Part shown: piece by piece, positions 9,136 to 17,966 of the stretch
Numbering within the stretch: position 1 is the first letter of the stretch
How the letters are laid out: every line of letters begins with the position of its first letter
Origin: Phycisphaerales bacterium
Lineage (GTDB): Bacteria; Planctomycetota; Phycisphaerae; Phycisphaerales; UBA1924
Assembly: GCA_029260395.1 (NCBI GenBank)
Contig: JAJDDJ010000013.1
Span: 558,001 to 622,000 of the forward strand
Direction: 5' to 3'
DNA length: 64,000 bases
The notes under the pieces: generated by a model
Databases searched by the model: none
The model's input: the letters and a program-made list of their open reading frames with translations, nothing else
What the model was told of the DNA's origin: nothing
Program-made: the position numbers and the translations under genes

Positions 9136-10199
9136 CAAGGAACGAACTCCTGTTGAGAATGGCTCGCGAGCCGAAGCCGGCGCAGCTCGGCCTCGATGGC
9201 CTCCTGCCCGGGCCTGTCGCCGAACTGTTCGAGCATACTCGCCGCATCGGCCAGCGACGTGCTCGCCAGCCCGGGCGTCACCATGCTCCACTGCGCCGGT
9301 ACGTGCAGCAGGTGCACCACGCCAAGCTCCTGAGCCGAGCGGTCGGGCTCTGCGATGAGTGACCGCCCCACCGCAGCGTGTATCCACGCCGAGGCCCAAG
9401 AGCCGCGCAGCCCATCGAGTTGATCGAGGAGTCGATCACGCGCAGGACGGGCATCGCGCGGCTGACCCGATTGTGCGAGAACCAGATCGCGCACCAAGAG
9501 CACAGCCGGGTCGCTGCTGGTGGCCTCGGGAAATTCAGCAGGCAGGCCCGCTGCAAGCCGAGCCGACGAACGATACCACGCGAGCAACAGGTCCCCGCGC
9601 GACTCAGTCGCGCCGATCTCGTGCGTTGCAAGCAGTGAGGGCTCCGCAGCCTCGGGCCATATCGGCGGCATCGTTGCGATCAGCACACCAAGGAACGCTC
9701 CGCCGAGTCCGCTGCCTTCGTCGCGGCCGAAACCTCGCGGACGATAGACCGGCGTATCACCCCTGTACGCCGACGCATCGGTCCACGCCGACCATGTCTG
9801 CACCGCCAGATCATCCGCGCCCCGAGCGCGCTGGCAGGTCATCAGCCCCCACAGCGCCGCGGCGGTCGTCGGCCCCTTGCTTTCGCCCAACATCGCTACC
9901 AGCCGCTCGAACATCGGCTCAGCCGTCAGCGTGTCGCGCCGATCCAACCGCAGCGGTGCCCGCCAAGCCAAGTCGGCGATCTCGGCGTACGAGCCGCCGC
10001 CATCAACGCTCAGCACCCGGCCCCAAGGAACCAGCACGGGCGAAACCGTGCCCGACCCGACCGTCACGCCCTGCGCATCGATCGAGACTACCTCGCCTAC
10101 AGGCGGCGGCTCGCTCTGGCGAAGCACCACGCCCTGCGCGCACGCGAAGCCAGCGAACATCGCCAAGACCATCCCTATCAACTGTGCTGGACCGATCAA
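9135..10199 (-). CDS. exported protein of unknown function in ExbB/ExbD operon
   Basis: 354 residues. The likely start is TTG 10199 (TTGA overlap with the vWA stop, AGGGGGCGG just upstream); ATG 10172 is the alternative. The N-terminus is a signal peptide ending GFACAQG. Residues 30-65 look like a small beta domain (VGEVVSIDAQGVTVGSG) that resembles the exported modulator segment seen in some planctomycete operons. The remainder is helical and Trp-rich, with no recognised enzyme motif. Its place between the vWA protein and ExbB argues that it belongs to the motor complex. Confidence 0.72.
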   Translation of the reverse strand: MIGPAQLIGMVLAMFAGFACAQGVVLRQSEPPPVGEVVSIDAQGVTVGSGTVSPVLVPWGRVLSVDGGGSYAEIADLAWRAPLRLDRRDTLTAEPMFERLVAMLGESKGPTTAAALWGLMTCQRARGADDLAVQTWSAWTDASAYRGDTPVYRPRGFGRDEGSGLGGAFLGVLIATMPPIWPEAAEPSLLATHEIGATESRGDLLLAWYRSSARLAAGLPAEFPEATSSDPAVLLVRDLVLAQSGQPRDARPARDRLLDQLDGLRGSWASAWIHAAVGRSLIAEPDRSAQELGVVHLLHVPAQWSMVTPGLASTSLADAASMLEQFGDRPGQEAIEAELRRLRLASHSQQEFVP

Positions 10200-11185
10200 C
10201 GCCGCCCCCTGCCAAGACCGTCGATGTGCGTGTACGTCCCGCCAGAAGACTCCGCGATGCGGCGCATCCTCGCCTCCGCAGACCGGTCGATCAGCGTGAG
10301 GCAGTGGATCGGTATCTTGTGCTTGGAGTTGAGCGCGATGATGCGACCCGTCGATTGGTCCTGATCGCTGAAGTCGCCATCGGTCATAAAGAAGATCGCA
10401 TCGGGCAATGGGCGCAGCGCGAACACCAGCTCGAAGGCGTACACCGGGAACGTCGTGCCCCCGAGTTCGCTCGCTCGGTGCGCGAAGGCCCGGCGTGCCT
10501 CGCGCGTCATCGGCCCGCTGGCATCGGTCCAGCCGTCAAAGCCTTGAAGCGGGTAGCCCGCGCTGTTGTACAGCCCCACAAAGAACTCCATCGGCGGGCG
10601 CAGCTCGGTGAGCGAACGCCCAAGCTCAGCCTGCGCCGCCTCGATCTTGCCGCCCGAGGCCATCGACCCGCTCATGTCGATCACATAGGCGATCCGCCTG
10701 CCCACCGCCTCAGCGCCAAAGAAGCTCACGCTGCCCTCGCCGCCGCCACCGGTGGCCAGCTCGGAACCGCTCGTCAGATCGCCCGCACCGAGCCCCTCGA
10801 TCGCACGCTCCGTGAGCGAGACATCCGATCGGCTGGTATCAAGCTCGGCCAGTTCGATGCTCTCGAGCGCTTCGGGCTCGGGTGTTTCAAAGGTCGGCAC
10901 GGGAACCGTCGGAAGCGCTGCGCTCGACTCCAAAGCCGCAAGCTCGGTCTGCGTGACCACCGCGAGTTGAACCTCACCCGGCGGGCGGTCGCCCTCACCG
11001 GCCACGCTGCCCCGGCCCACCAGCACCAAAGCCGCCAAGACCATCAGCAGCAAGTGCAGCGAGAGCGAGCAGGCAAGCCCGACCGCCAGCGTGCCGCGGA
11101 TGTCGAACCGTCCGAGCACGCGACGGCTTTCGCCAACGGCGGCGTCGACCGGATCTTGCCGAGATGATGGTGTGCTTGATGGCAT
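10196..11185 (-). CDS. membrane vWA-domain protein with TonB-type energising helix
   Basis: 329 residues. A basic cytoplasmic N-terminus (1-30) precedes one membrane helix at 31-56, in which S40-L-S-L-H44 reproduces the Ser-x3-His spacing of the TonB/TolA helix that contacts ExbB/ExbD. A linker of about 90 residues, rich in Glu and Pro, follows. A vWA domain spans about 160-325 with a complete metal-ion site: D170-x-S172-x-S174, T244/T245 in GGTT, and D269 in MTDGD. vWA domains bind ligands through a divalent metal. The protein heads the operon, with the downstream gene overlapping its stop. My inference is that it is the force-transmitting partner of the motor with a vWA head in the periplasm. 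Confidence 0.85.
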   Translation of the reverse strand: MPSSTPSSRQDPVDAAVGESRRVLGRFDIRGTLAVGLACSLSLHLLLMVLAALVLVGRGSVAGEGDRPPGEVQLAVVTQTELAALESSAALPTVPVPTFETPEPEALESIELAELDTSRSDVSLTERAIEGLGAGDLTSGSELATGGGGEGSVSFFGAEAVGRRIAYVIDMSGSMASGGKIEAAQAELGRSLTELRPPMEFFVGLYNSAGYPLQGFDGWTDASGPMTREARRAFAHRASELGGTTFPVYAFELVFALRPLPDAIFFMTDGDFSDQDQSTGRIIALNSKHKIPIHCLTLIDRSAEARMRRIAESSGGTYTHIDGLGRGRR

Positions 11186-11493
11186 CCGGTGGTTCGCTCG
11201 GACAGGCGCTTGCGGCCCGCACGACGAGTAGGAGGTGCAGGGACTCGCCGTGTCGGTCCTTTCCCGCTCAAGTCCAATGGCTCGCCCGTGGCGCTGGCAG
11301 CATCCGTACCGCCGACTCTGCGAGCCCCACTCCCCCGTTCGCTCGGCCAGCGGGGCCCGCGGAGCGTGCTTTCACAGCCCGCAAGCCAAGCCGACCGGGC
11401 CTGTACGCATATGGTACCAAGAGGGCTGCACCGCGTTGCCCGACCTGAACGCACCCTCCCCCGCCACGTCGACAAGAGGGAAAGGCCGAGAGC
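11186..11493. other. divergent intergenic region, vWA operon / pyrH
   Basis: 308 nt between two divergent starts. No credible ORF, RNA gene or strong hairpin is visible. It presumably holds the promoter of the 10-kb minus operon and the pyrH promoter. The pyrH ribosome-binding site is the purine-rich AGAGGGAAAGG just before 11494. I could not pick a convincing -35/-10 pair for either direction. Confidence 0.5.
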
Positions 11494-12240
11494 ATGACCC
11501 AAGCCCCCACCCCAGCCAACCCCGGCGGCCCGCCCAGACGAGTCCTGCTCAAGCTCAGCGGCGAGGCGTTCTGCGAGCCAGGAGGCTTTGGCATCAGCGT
11601 TGACGCGATGGAGACCATCGGCCAGCGCGTCCGCGAGGCCCACGAGGTCGGAGCCGAGTTGGCGGTGGTCGTGGGCGGCGGGAACATCATCCGCGGGGCC
11701 GAACTGGCCAAGCAGGGCCGAATCGAACAGGCCACCGCCGACTACATGGGCATGCTCGGCACGATCATTAACGCCCTTGCCCTCAAGGAGGCTCTGCTCG
11801 CCGGCGGCGTGGATTCAAGGGTGCTCTCGGCCCTCGAAGTCCGCTCGGTGGCGGAGCCATTCATCCGGGCTCGGGCGCTACGACACCTCGCCAAGGGCAG
11901 AGTGGTGATCCTGGCTGCGGGCGTCGGCAGCCCGTTTTTCACCACCGACACCTGCGCCGCGCTCCGCGCCCGTGAGCTCGACTGCGATGTGCTGCTCAAG
12001 GCCACCAAGGTCGACGGCGTGTACACCGCCGACCCCAAGAAAGACCCGACGGCCACCCGCTACGAGCAGCTGTCGTTTAGCGAAGCCCTCGACCGCCAGC
12101 TCCGCGTGATGGACATGACAGCCCTGGCCATGTGCCGAGAGCACAAGATCCCGCTGATCGTCTTCGACTTCAAGGAAGAGGGCGCTATCCGCCGGGTCGT
12201 CCGGGGCGAGCGTGTCGGCACATTGGTCACCGCGGACTGA
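11494..12240 (+). CDS. pyrH: UMP kinase
   Basis: 248 residues of the amino-acid-kinase fold, hexameric bacterial UMP kinase, which phosphorylates UMP to UDP with ATP. Signatures are RVLLKLSGEAF at the N-terminus (phosphate loop), VVVGGGNIIRG, the MGMLGTIINALAL helix, GSPFFTTDTCAALRA, and the LLKATKVDGVYTADPKKDP metal/nucleotide segment. Length is normal. About 12 N-terminal residues (Pro/Ala-rich) precede the domain. It is followed 52 nt later by frr, the classic pyrH-frr pair found in most bacteria, although here rpsB and tsf are not in the window. Confidence 0.97.
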   Translation: MTQAPTPANPGGPPRRVLLKLSGEAFCEPGGFGISVDAMETIGQRVREAHEVGAELAVVVGGGNIIRGAELAKQGRIEQATADYMGMLGTIINALALKEALLAGGVDSRVLSALEVRSVAEPFIRARALRHLAKGRVVILAAGVGSPFFTTDTCAALRARELDCDVLLKATKVDGVYTADPKKDPTATRYEQLSFSEALDRQLRVMDMTALAMCREHKIPLIVFDFKEEGAIRRVVRGERVGTLVTAD

Positions 12241-12292
12241 TCCCCGCTTCTACCATGCCCGGCGAGCCCCGGCCCCGCGTAAGGAGAACCCG

Positions 12293-12865
12293 ATGAGTAC
12301 CGATCCCGACACCATCCTGCTCGAACTCGAAGACCATATGGCCAAAGCGGTCGAGTACCTCGAAAAAGAGTTCCAGGGCCTCCGCGCCGGCCGGGCCTCG
12401 CCGTCGCTCATCGAGTACATCAAGGTCGATTACTACGGCTCGCCCACCGACCTCAAGGCCATCGCTGCGGTCAGCGTGCCCGAGCCCACTCAACTCCACG
12501 TCAAGCCTTTCGATGTCGGCGCCCTGGGCGAGATCCGCAAAGCGATCGAGGCGTCGGGCCTCGGGCTCAATCCGATGACCGAAGGTAAGACGCTGCGGAT
12601 CAACATCCCGACGCTCAGCAGGGACCGCCGCCAGCAGCTCGCCGCTCAGGCCAAGAAGCTCGCCGAGGAACAGAAGGTGGTGCTCCGCAACGCTCGCCGT
12701 GACGCGAACAAGCTGGCCGACTCGCTCGCCAAGCAGGAGGGCAAGCACTACGCCGAGGACGAGATCGACGTGCTGAAGAAGGAAATCCAGGAGCTCCTCA
12801 AGACGAACGAAGCGAAGATGGACAAGGCCTACGAATCCAAATCCGTCGAGATCATGGAAGTCTGA
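12293..12865 (+). CDS. frr: ribosome recycling factor
   Basis: 190 residues; splits post-termination ribosomes together with EF-G. Recognised by MAKAVEYLEKEFQGLRAGRA near residue 15, the VPEPTQLHVKPFD segment, SGLGLNPMTEG, and the C-terminal coiled coil RRDANKLADSLAKQEG...DEIDVLKKEIQ. The start at 12293 is set by AAGGAG at 12281-12286; the longer in-frame N-terminus upstream is not conserved in the family. It is co-directional with pyrH and probably on the same transcript. Confidence 0.97.
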   Translation: MSTDPDTILLELEDHMAKAVEYLEKEFQGLRAGRASPSLIEYIKVDYYGSPTDLKAIAAVSVPEPTQLHVKPFDVGALGEIRKAIEASGLGLNPMTEGKTLRINIPTLSRDRRQQLAAQAKKLAEEQKVVLRNARRDANKLADSLAKQEGKHYAEDEIDVLKKEIQELLKTNEAKMDKAYESKSVEIMEV

Positions 12866-12933
12866 ATCCGCGAGCCCCGCAAACCCGAACCAGGCCCGTA
12901 ACGTCGATCACCCAAACTCTCGGGATGTGACCC

Positions 12934-14364
12934 ATGCGCGCGCTCGTCTGGTTTCGTAGCGACCTCCGCATTAACGACAACCCGGCGCTGTCGCACGCCT
13001 CGCGAGACGCGACCAAGGGCGTCATCGCGGTGTTCGTGGCCAGCCCAACGCAGTGGCGCGACGAGCACGATCTGTCCGATGCCAAAGCCGATCTGATCCT
13101 CCGCACGCTCAGCGTGCTGAGCGCGGATCTCAAACGCCTCAACATCCCGTTGAAGATCGTGCGTGCTGACCCGTTCGACCGGGTGCCCGATGCGCTCCAA
13201 GCGCTGGCACGCGAGCACGAGATCGACTCGCTGTACTTTAACGACGAGTACGAGCTCAATGAACGCAACCGTGACGAAGCCGTGCGCAGCACGTTCGAGG
13301 ATGCGGGCCTTGTTGTGCACACGTTCAGGGACCAAATCGGGATGGACACGGCCTCCATCCGCACGCAGCAGGGCGGGTTCTACAGCGTGTTCACGCCGTT
13401 CAAAAAGTCATGGATCGCTGCCCACCAAGACGGCAAAGCCCGCGAGATCGCCCCCAAGCCAAAGAAACAGCCAGCACTTGCGATAAAGCCCGATCCGATC
13501 CCAAACCAATTGCATGGCTTTGCTCCCACCGAGCATCTGCACAACCTCTGGCCCGCTGGTGAGCACCACGCCGCCAAGCTGCTTAGTGAATTTTGCGCCG
13601 GCCCGATCCACTCCTACAAAGACGACCGCGACACGCCCAGCCTCGATGCCACCAGCAGCCTCTCGCCTTACCTCGCGTGCGGCAGCATCTCATCGATGCA
13701 GTGCATCACCGCCGCGACCGAGGCCAACGATGGCAAGCTCGACTCCGGCTCAGCGAGCGCCGCCCACTGGATCTCCGAGGTGGTCTGGCGCGAGTTCTAC
13801 CGCCACATCCTTGTAGGCTTCCCCCGCGTATGCAGGCACCAGCCGTTCAAACCCGAGACCGACCGCATCAAATGGGTAGACAACGACGATCACTTCAAGG
13901 CCTGGTGCGAGGGCCGGACGGGCGTGCCTATTGTTGATGCAGCGATGCGCCAGCTCCTCGCTACCGGCTGGATGCACAACCGGCTGCGCATGGTCGCTGC
14001 GATGTACCTGACCAAGGATCTCTTCCTTGATTGGCGAAAGGGTGAGCGGTTCTTCTCGCGCCACCTGATCGACTGCGACCTCGCGAACAACAACGGCGGC
14101 TGGCAGTGGTCCGCCTCCACCGGCGTCGATGCAGCCCCGTACTTTCGCATCTTCAACCCGTACTCGCAGTCCAAGAAGTGCGACCCAGACGGAACGTTCA
14201 TCGGCCGGTACGTTCCCGAACTCGCGGACCTCGAAGGCCCCAATCTCCACGATCCCAGCAAGCTGCCAGGCCTGCTGCGCTCACAGCTCGAGTACCCCGA
14301 GCCGCTCGTTGATCACAAAGCTGCACGCGAGCGAGCCATCCAAGCGTTCAAGGCCATCCGATAG
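12934..14364 (+). CDS. phrB: deoxyribodipyrimidine photolyase / cryptochrome family
   Basis: 476 residues. Uses FAD and blue light to split cyclobutane pyrimidine dimers. The N-terminal alpha/beta antenna domain begins ALVWFRSDLRINDNPAL. The C-terminal FAD domain shows LSPYLACGSIS, WREFYRHIL, GVPIVDAAMRQL, GWMHNRLRMV and the hallmark NNNGGWQWSASTGVDAAPYF with RIFNP. These place it in class I CPD photolyases, not (6-4) or DASH forms, though photolyase versus cryptochrome cannot be decided from sequence alone. It ends 20 nt before the bidirectional hairpin at 14384. No strong Shine-Dalgarno is visible. Confidence 0.95.
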   Translation: MRALVWFRSDLRINDNPALSHASRDATKGVIAVFVASPTQWRDEHDLSDAKADLILRTLSVLSADLKRLNIPLKIVRADPFDRVPDALQALAREHEIDSLYFNDEYELNERNRDEAVRSTFEDAGLVVHTFRDQIGMDTASIRTQQGGFYSVFTPFKKSWIAAHQDGKAREIAPKPKKQPALAIKPDPIPNQLHGFAPTEHLHNLWPAGEHHAAKLLSEFCAGPIHSYKDDRDTPSLDATSSLSPYLACGSISSMQCITAATEANDGKLDSGSASAAHWISEVVWREFYRHILVGFPRVCRHQPFKPETDRIKWVDNDDHFKAWCEGRTGVPIVDAAMRQLLATGWMHNRLRMVAAMYLTKDLFLDWRKGERFFSRHLIDCDLANNNGGWQWSASTGVDAAPYFRIFNPYSQSKKCDPDGTFIGRYVPELADLEGPNLHDPSKLPGLLRSQLEYPEPLVDHKAARERAIQAFKAIR

Positions 14365-14383
14365 AACCGAGCCCGCCAACGAA

Positions 14384-14410
14384 AACGCCCGAGCTTTGTG
14401 CTCGGGCGTT
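14384..14410 (-). terminator. intrinsic terminator of sppA, shared with photolyase gene
   Basis: Perfect 11-bp inverted repeat AACGCCCGAGC / GCTCGGGCGTT with a 5-nt loop, lying between convergent genes. On the minus strand the stem runs directly into TTTT, so it is a Rho-independent terminator for the minus-strand gene ending at 14435. In the plus direction the T-run is absent, so termination of the photolyase message is weaker or structure-based. Confidence 0.85.
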
Positions 14411-14434
14411 CGAGAAGTGCGAGGACGCTTTCAA

Positions 14435-16216
14435 TTAGCGAAACAGCAGCACGCGCGGCATCACCAGTTGCACCGGCTGCGTGCGGAAGCGAACGGTCGC
14501 TTCGAGCGAAGCCGCCACCGCGTCCCACCGCTGGGGGCCGATCAGCTCGCGTGCCGCGGTCAGCATCGGGAACGGTCCGGCGATCTGGCTCTGCCCCGCC
14601 CCCGGCGCTGAGGCCATGCCGAACATCTCGCTGAATATCTCTTCGAGCCCCTTGGGTGCGGGGTAGTGGACCACCTCGAACTCGCCCAAGTCGAGATCTA
14701 CGGCGAGGTCGAGCACCGCGTCGTCTAGTCCGCCGATAGCGTCGGCCATGTTCAACGCGATCGCCTGGTTGCCCGTAAACAGCCGGCCCTCGGCGGTCTT
14801 CGATAGATCGATCCCGTCGCGGCCTTGGGTCACCCGGCTGGTGAACAGGTCGTAGGTCTCAGTCATCTTCTTGCGGACCTCGGCGAGTTCGCTCTCACCC
14901 CAGGCCTTGTCGCTGGCGAACATCGCCGAGCGCGGCCCGCGCGACCGCGAATGCACGTTGAGCTTGACGTGGTCAAACGCCTCGTTCATGGTCAGCTTGC
15001 CGCCAACCACACCGATGGAGCCCACGATGCTCGAAGGGCTCACGTATATCTTGTCGCCGCCGACTGCTGTGTAGTAGCCGCCCGAGGCCGCCATCGACCC
15101 GACACTCACCCACACGGGCTTCACATCGGACAACCGCTGGAGCCCCTGCCACATGACTTCGCTCGCGGTAGCCGACCCACCGGGTGAATCGATACGCACG
15201 ACCACGCCCTTGATGTCGGTCGCCTTGATGATGTCCTCGATTGCGTTGCGGATGGTTCGGCTGCCGACCGTGCCCGCGCCACCAAACAACCCGCCCGCCG
15301 ATGACTCACCATCGACGATCGCTCCATTCACATGGAGCACAGCAATCGCCGGTCCGTCCGGCCCGTGGTTGGGCTTGGCCGAGAGAATCTTGAACAGCGC
15401 AAATGGGTCGCTCGTATCGAGCCCGCCGCTCCGCGCCACGAGCAGGCCGGTGTCGAACGTCACCGTACCGCCGTAGGCGGATTCGAGATGGTCTTTGATG
15501 TCCGGCAGATCAATCACCGAGTCGATCAATCCGTGCGTGACCGCGGCCTCGGCCTGGGCCATCCATAGATCGCTCATCGCCTCATCGAGCTGCGCATCGC
15601 TCAGGTCTCGGCCGCCTTTGAGCGTCGAACGTAGGTTCGCGTACAGCCCGTCGAGCAGGCGGTTGATGTTGCGGTCCCACTCGGGGCTGGGCTCGGAGCG
15701 CATCATCGTCTCGTTGGCGCCCTTGTACGCGCCCACCTGCACGAGCTGCGGCTTCACCCCGATCCACGCCATCGTGTCGGCGAGGTACATCTCTTCCATG
15801 TACATGCCCGAGAGGTACACCCCGCCGCCGGTCTGGATCATTGCCTCGTCCGCGTGCGACGCGACCAGGAACTCGGACGTCGTGTATGCCTCGGCAAATA
15901 CATGCACCTTCTTGCCCGCATCGCGTACGAGCTTCATCGCTTTGCCGAGCTCTTCGATCTGCGTGAAGCCGAGCTGAGCGTCCTTGAGGCGCACGAGCAC
16001 GCCGTCGATCGAATCATTCTCGGCCGCATCCTCGAACGCCGCGAGCAGGTCGCCGAACGTGTGCGCATCGGGGTTCAGCCAGTCAAACGGCCCGGGCGAA
16101 TCGGGCATCGCCCCGCTGATCTCGATCCAGCCGAGCTTGGCGTCGTCCGCGATCGCGAGTGGGGCCGCCAAGCCGACCGTGGCAAGAGCGAGCAGTGCAG
16201 TCATCCGTGTGCGCAT
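14435..16216 (-). CDS. sppA: signal peptide peptidase SppA, long (double-domain) type
   Basis: 593 residues, matching the 67-kDa class with two ClpP-like halves. An N-terminal signal/anchor (MTALLALATVGLAAPLAIA) precedes the N-half (about 30-250), which supplies the catalytic lysine in VGAYKGANET (K165). The C-half (about 285-480) supplies the serine in SMAASGGYY (S378). IDSPGGS is the usual motif before it. SppA degrades cleaved signal peptides in the inner membrane. The ATG at 16216 has AGAGAGGA upstream. The last 40 residues are an unusual tail. It is a single-gene unit, closed by the hairpin at 14384. Confidence 0.94.
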   Translation of the reverse strand: MRTRMTALLALATVGLAAPLAIADDAKLGWIEISGAMPDSPGPFDWLNPDAHTFGDLLAAFEDAAENDSIDGVLVRLKDAQLGFTQIEELGKAMKLVRDAGKKVHVFAEAYTTSEFLVASHADEAMIQTGGGVYLSGMYMEEMYLADTMAWIGVKPQLVQVGAYKGANETMMRSEPSPEWDRNINRLLDGLYANLRSTLKGGRDLSDAQLDEAMSDLWMAQAEAAVTHGLIDSVIDLPDIKDHLESAYGGTVTFDTGLLVARSGGLDTSDPFALFKILSAKPNHGPDGPAIAVLHVNGAIVDGESSAGGLFGGAGTVGSRTIRNAIEDIIKATDIKGVVVRIDSPGGSATASEVMWQGLQRLSDVKPVWVSVGSMAASGGYYTAVGGDKIYVSPSSIVGSIGVVGGKLTMNEAFDHVKLNVHSRSRGPRSAMFASDKAWGESELAEVRKKMTETYDLFTSRVTQGRDGIDLSKTAEGRLFTGNQAIALNMADAIGGLDDAVLDLAVDLDLGEFEVVHYPAPKGLEEIFSEMFGMASAPGAGQSQIAGPFPMLTAARELIGPQRWDAVAASLEATVRFRTQPVQLVMPRVLLFR

Positions 16217-16336
16217 GATGGGGTCCTCTCTGTGTTCGTGTCCGCGCTTCAGGCCGCGGTAAGCGCCAGCCTACCCCAGCTTCTACCAGCCCGCTCGTAG
16301 ATTGGTTGAGCCTCAATAGTGCCCGGTCGGCCCTGA

Positions 16337-16759
16337 CTAGGCGTACCCGAGTTCCTCCAGTTCGTCTTCATCGAGGCCGAACTGATGCCCGAGTTCGTGC
16401 AAGAGCGTGATTCGGATTTCCTTGCTGAGTCTTTTCTGGGCCGATTCGTCCTGCCAGTCCCAGCCCGCAGCGTGGTTGAGAATCCCAACCCGAAACAGAT
16501 GAATCTGGTTGAGGGCGTGAGCTTCGGGCACCTCGATCGAGCGGTCCGTCAGCGAGACACCCGTGTGCAGGCCGCAGAGCTGCTCGCGAAGCTGCTTGTG
16601 CTCGAACGGCTCATCGCTTAGGTCATCGAGCATCGCGGCTGTAGGCCCATCGAGCACCACGACCGGCACTTCCTGTATCCAGCCCTGAACGGTCTCGGGA
16701 AGCTCGCCGATGGCTTCCTCGACCAGCGCATCGAACCGCTCTCGGTCCTCATCCACCAC
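16337..16759 (-). CDS. zincin-like metallopeptidase family protein
   Basis: 141 residues from GTG 16759; the GTG is preceded by AGGAG at ideal spacing and overlaps the end of the upstream gene. A longer reading from ATG 16843 would overlap that gene by 95 nt and adds unconserved residues. The core HELGHQFGLDEDELEELG is the HExxH...E zinc motif of the small minimal-zincin family (Pfam Zincin_1 type). The N-terminal half (FDALVEEAIGELPE... VPVVVLDGP) also fits that family. It is cytoplasmic with no signal peptide. The physiological substrate of the family is unknown. Confidence 0.88.
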   Translation of the reverse strand: MVDEDRERFDALVEEAIGELPETVQGWIQEVPVVVLDGPTAAMLDDLSDEPFEHKQLREQLCGLHTGVSLTDRSIEVPEAHALNQIHLFRVGILNHAAGWDWQDESAQKRLSKEIRITLLHELGHQFGLDEDELEELGYA

Positions 16760-17771
16760 GGCGCGGCTCCTGATCGCCCCGGCCGCCCCACCACCTGCGG
16801 CGTGTACCCCGCCGATCCCGGCTGGGCATGAACACATCTTCAAGGCTCCTGGGCCTACGGAGCACGACAGGCATCAGCAGGCAAGTGTCGTACACCGCAG
16901 CCGTCGCGGCCATCGTCAGCAGCACCGAGCCAAGCCCCACCATCACCGTGCCGAGCGATCCCAAGCCCTCGGGCGCGACCCAAAGCGAGGTCATGCTCAG
17001 AAACAAAAGCAACTGGCCCACCGACGCGATCGTCAGCGACGCGATCAGCATCAGCAGCGCCTGCCGATCGACCGCCTTGCGCCTCAGCACCGCCGATCGC
17101 TTCACCAGCAGCCTCGCCGAAGGCCTCAGCAGCACGACGATCACCGCGAGCAAACCGTTGAACGCCAGCGCGAAAAGCGCGCGGTCGGCGCCCCGCTCAC
17201 CCCCGTACGCCGCATCAAAGTACGGCAGCGGGAACATCGCGTCTTGCAACACATGAATCTGCCAGTAGAGCCACGCCAATGGCACGTGCAGCACCGAAGC
17301 CAGCAGAGCCGTCAAGCAAAGCCGGCGTGTCGCCGCCGCCGTAGCACCAACAAAGCCCAGCGTGCCGAGCCCCGCCGCAATCACCGCCGCCGATCCGATC
17401 GGCGTCAGCCACCGGAGCTGTCGCGAGCCGTTCGAGAGCACCGTCATCGCGTCATCCAGCCGAAGCCCCCACGTCAGCACAACAAGGAACACCCCCGCTG
17501 CGGCCCAAAGCGACAGCGCCGCGACTCGCAGCCTCGGCCGATGCACCGGCGACAGTTCCGGGGCCAGCGGATCAACGATCGCCAGCAGCGTCGCTCGCAC
17601 CGGCAAACTGCACTCCGGGCAGGACTCACGGATCGATAGCCCCCGCAGCTCGTACCCACAAGCAATGCACGGCATCGATCCTCTCAGATCGAGCGCCGGG
17701 CTGCCGTAGAGCACCACACTGCGCGTCCCCTCCGGCCCTGAATCGGGCTCTGCTTGAAACGTTCCTTCCAC
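16749..17771 (-). CDS. polytopic membrane protein with N-terminal zinc ribbon
   Basis: 340 residues. A cytoplasmic zinc ribbon at about 35-58 (CIACGYELRGL... SCPECSLPVRAT) is followed by about six membrane helices (for example VAALSLWAAAGVFLVVLTWG; SLTIASVGQLLLFLSM) and a very basic C-terminus rich in Arg, Gly and Trp. Zinc-ribbon plus multi-helix proteins of this style are common and uncharacterised in planctomycetes. It is co-transcribed with the zincin gene, whose start overlaps its stop. No transporter motif is recognised. Confidence 0.8.
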   Translation of the reverse strand: MEGTFQAEPDSGPEGTRSVVLYGSPALDLRGSMPCIACGYELRGLSIRESCPECSLPVRATLLAIVDPLAPELSPVHRPRLRVAALSLWAAAGVFLVVLTWGLRLDDAMTVLSNGSRQLRWLTPIGSAAVIAAGLGTLGFVGATAAATRRLCLTALLASVLHVPLAWLYWQIHVLQDAMFPLPYFDAAYGGERGADRALFALAFNGLLAVIVVLLRPSARLLVKRSAVLRRKAVDRQALLMLIASLTIASVGQLLLFLSMTSLWVAPEGLGSLGTVMVGLGSVLLTMAATAAVYDTCLLMPVVLRRPRSLEDVFMPSRDRRGTRRRWWGGRGDQEPRRGG

Positions 17772-17966
17772 GATGAGCCCAGTGTACCCGCTGCCATCGC
17801 CTTTGCTCTATGCTTCCAGCAGGGTCGCGACGCCCCGCGGAGTACCGGTCGCGTCATCGGTTGAGCATCCAACCAAGGCTCATGAAACCGGGCGCCCACA
17901 CGCCCCATAACAGAAGTCCCATCGCGCTCGACGCACCACTGGACTTCAAGCGAGAACCTCACGCCC

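Noticed and set aside
9359-11167. 602-codon plus-strand frame across the vWA operon
   Set aside because: It lies opposite well-supported coding genes and is very Arg/Pro-rich without a motif.
16760-16843. Longer N-terminus for the zincin from ATG 16843
   Set aside because: It would overlap the upstream gene by 95 nt and adds an unconserved Cys/Gly-rich stretch; GTG 16759 with AGGAG is better.
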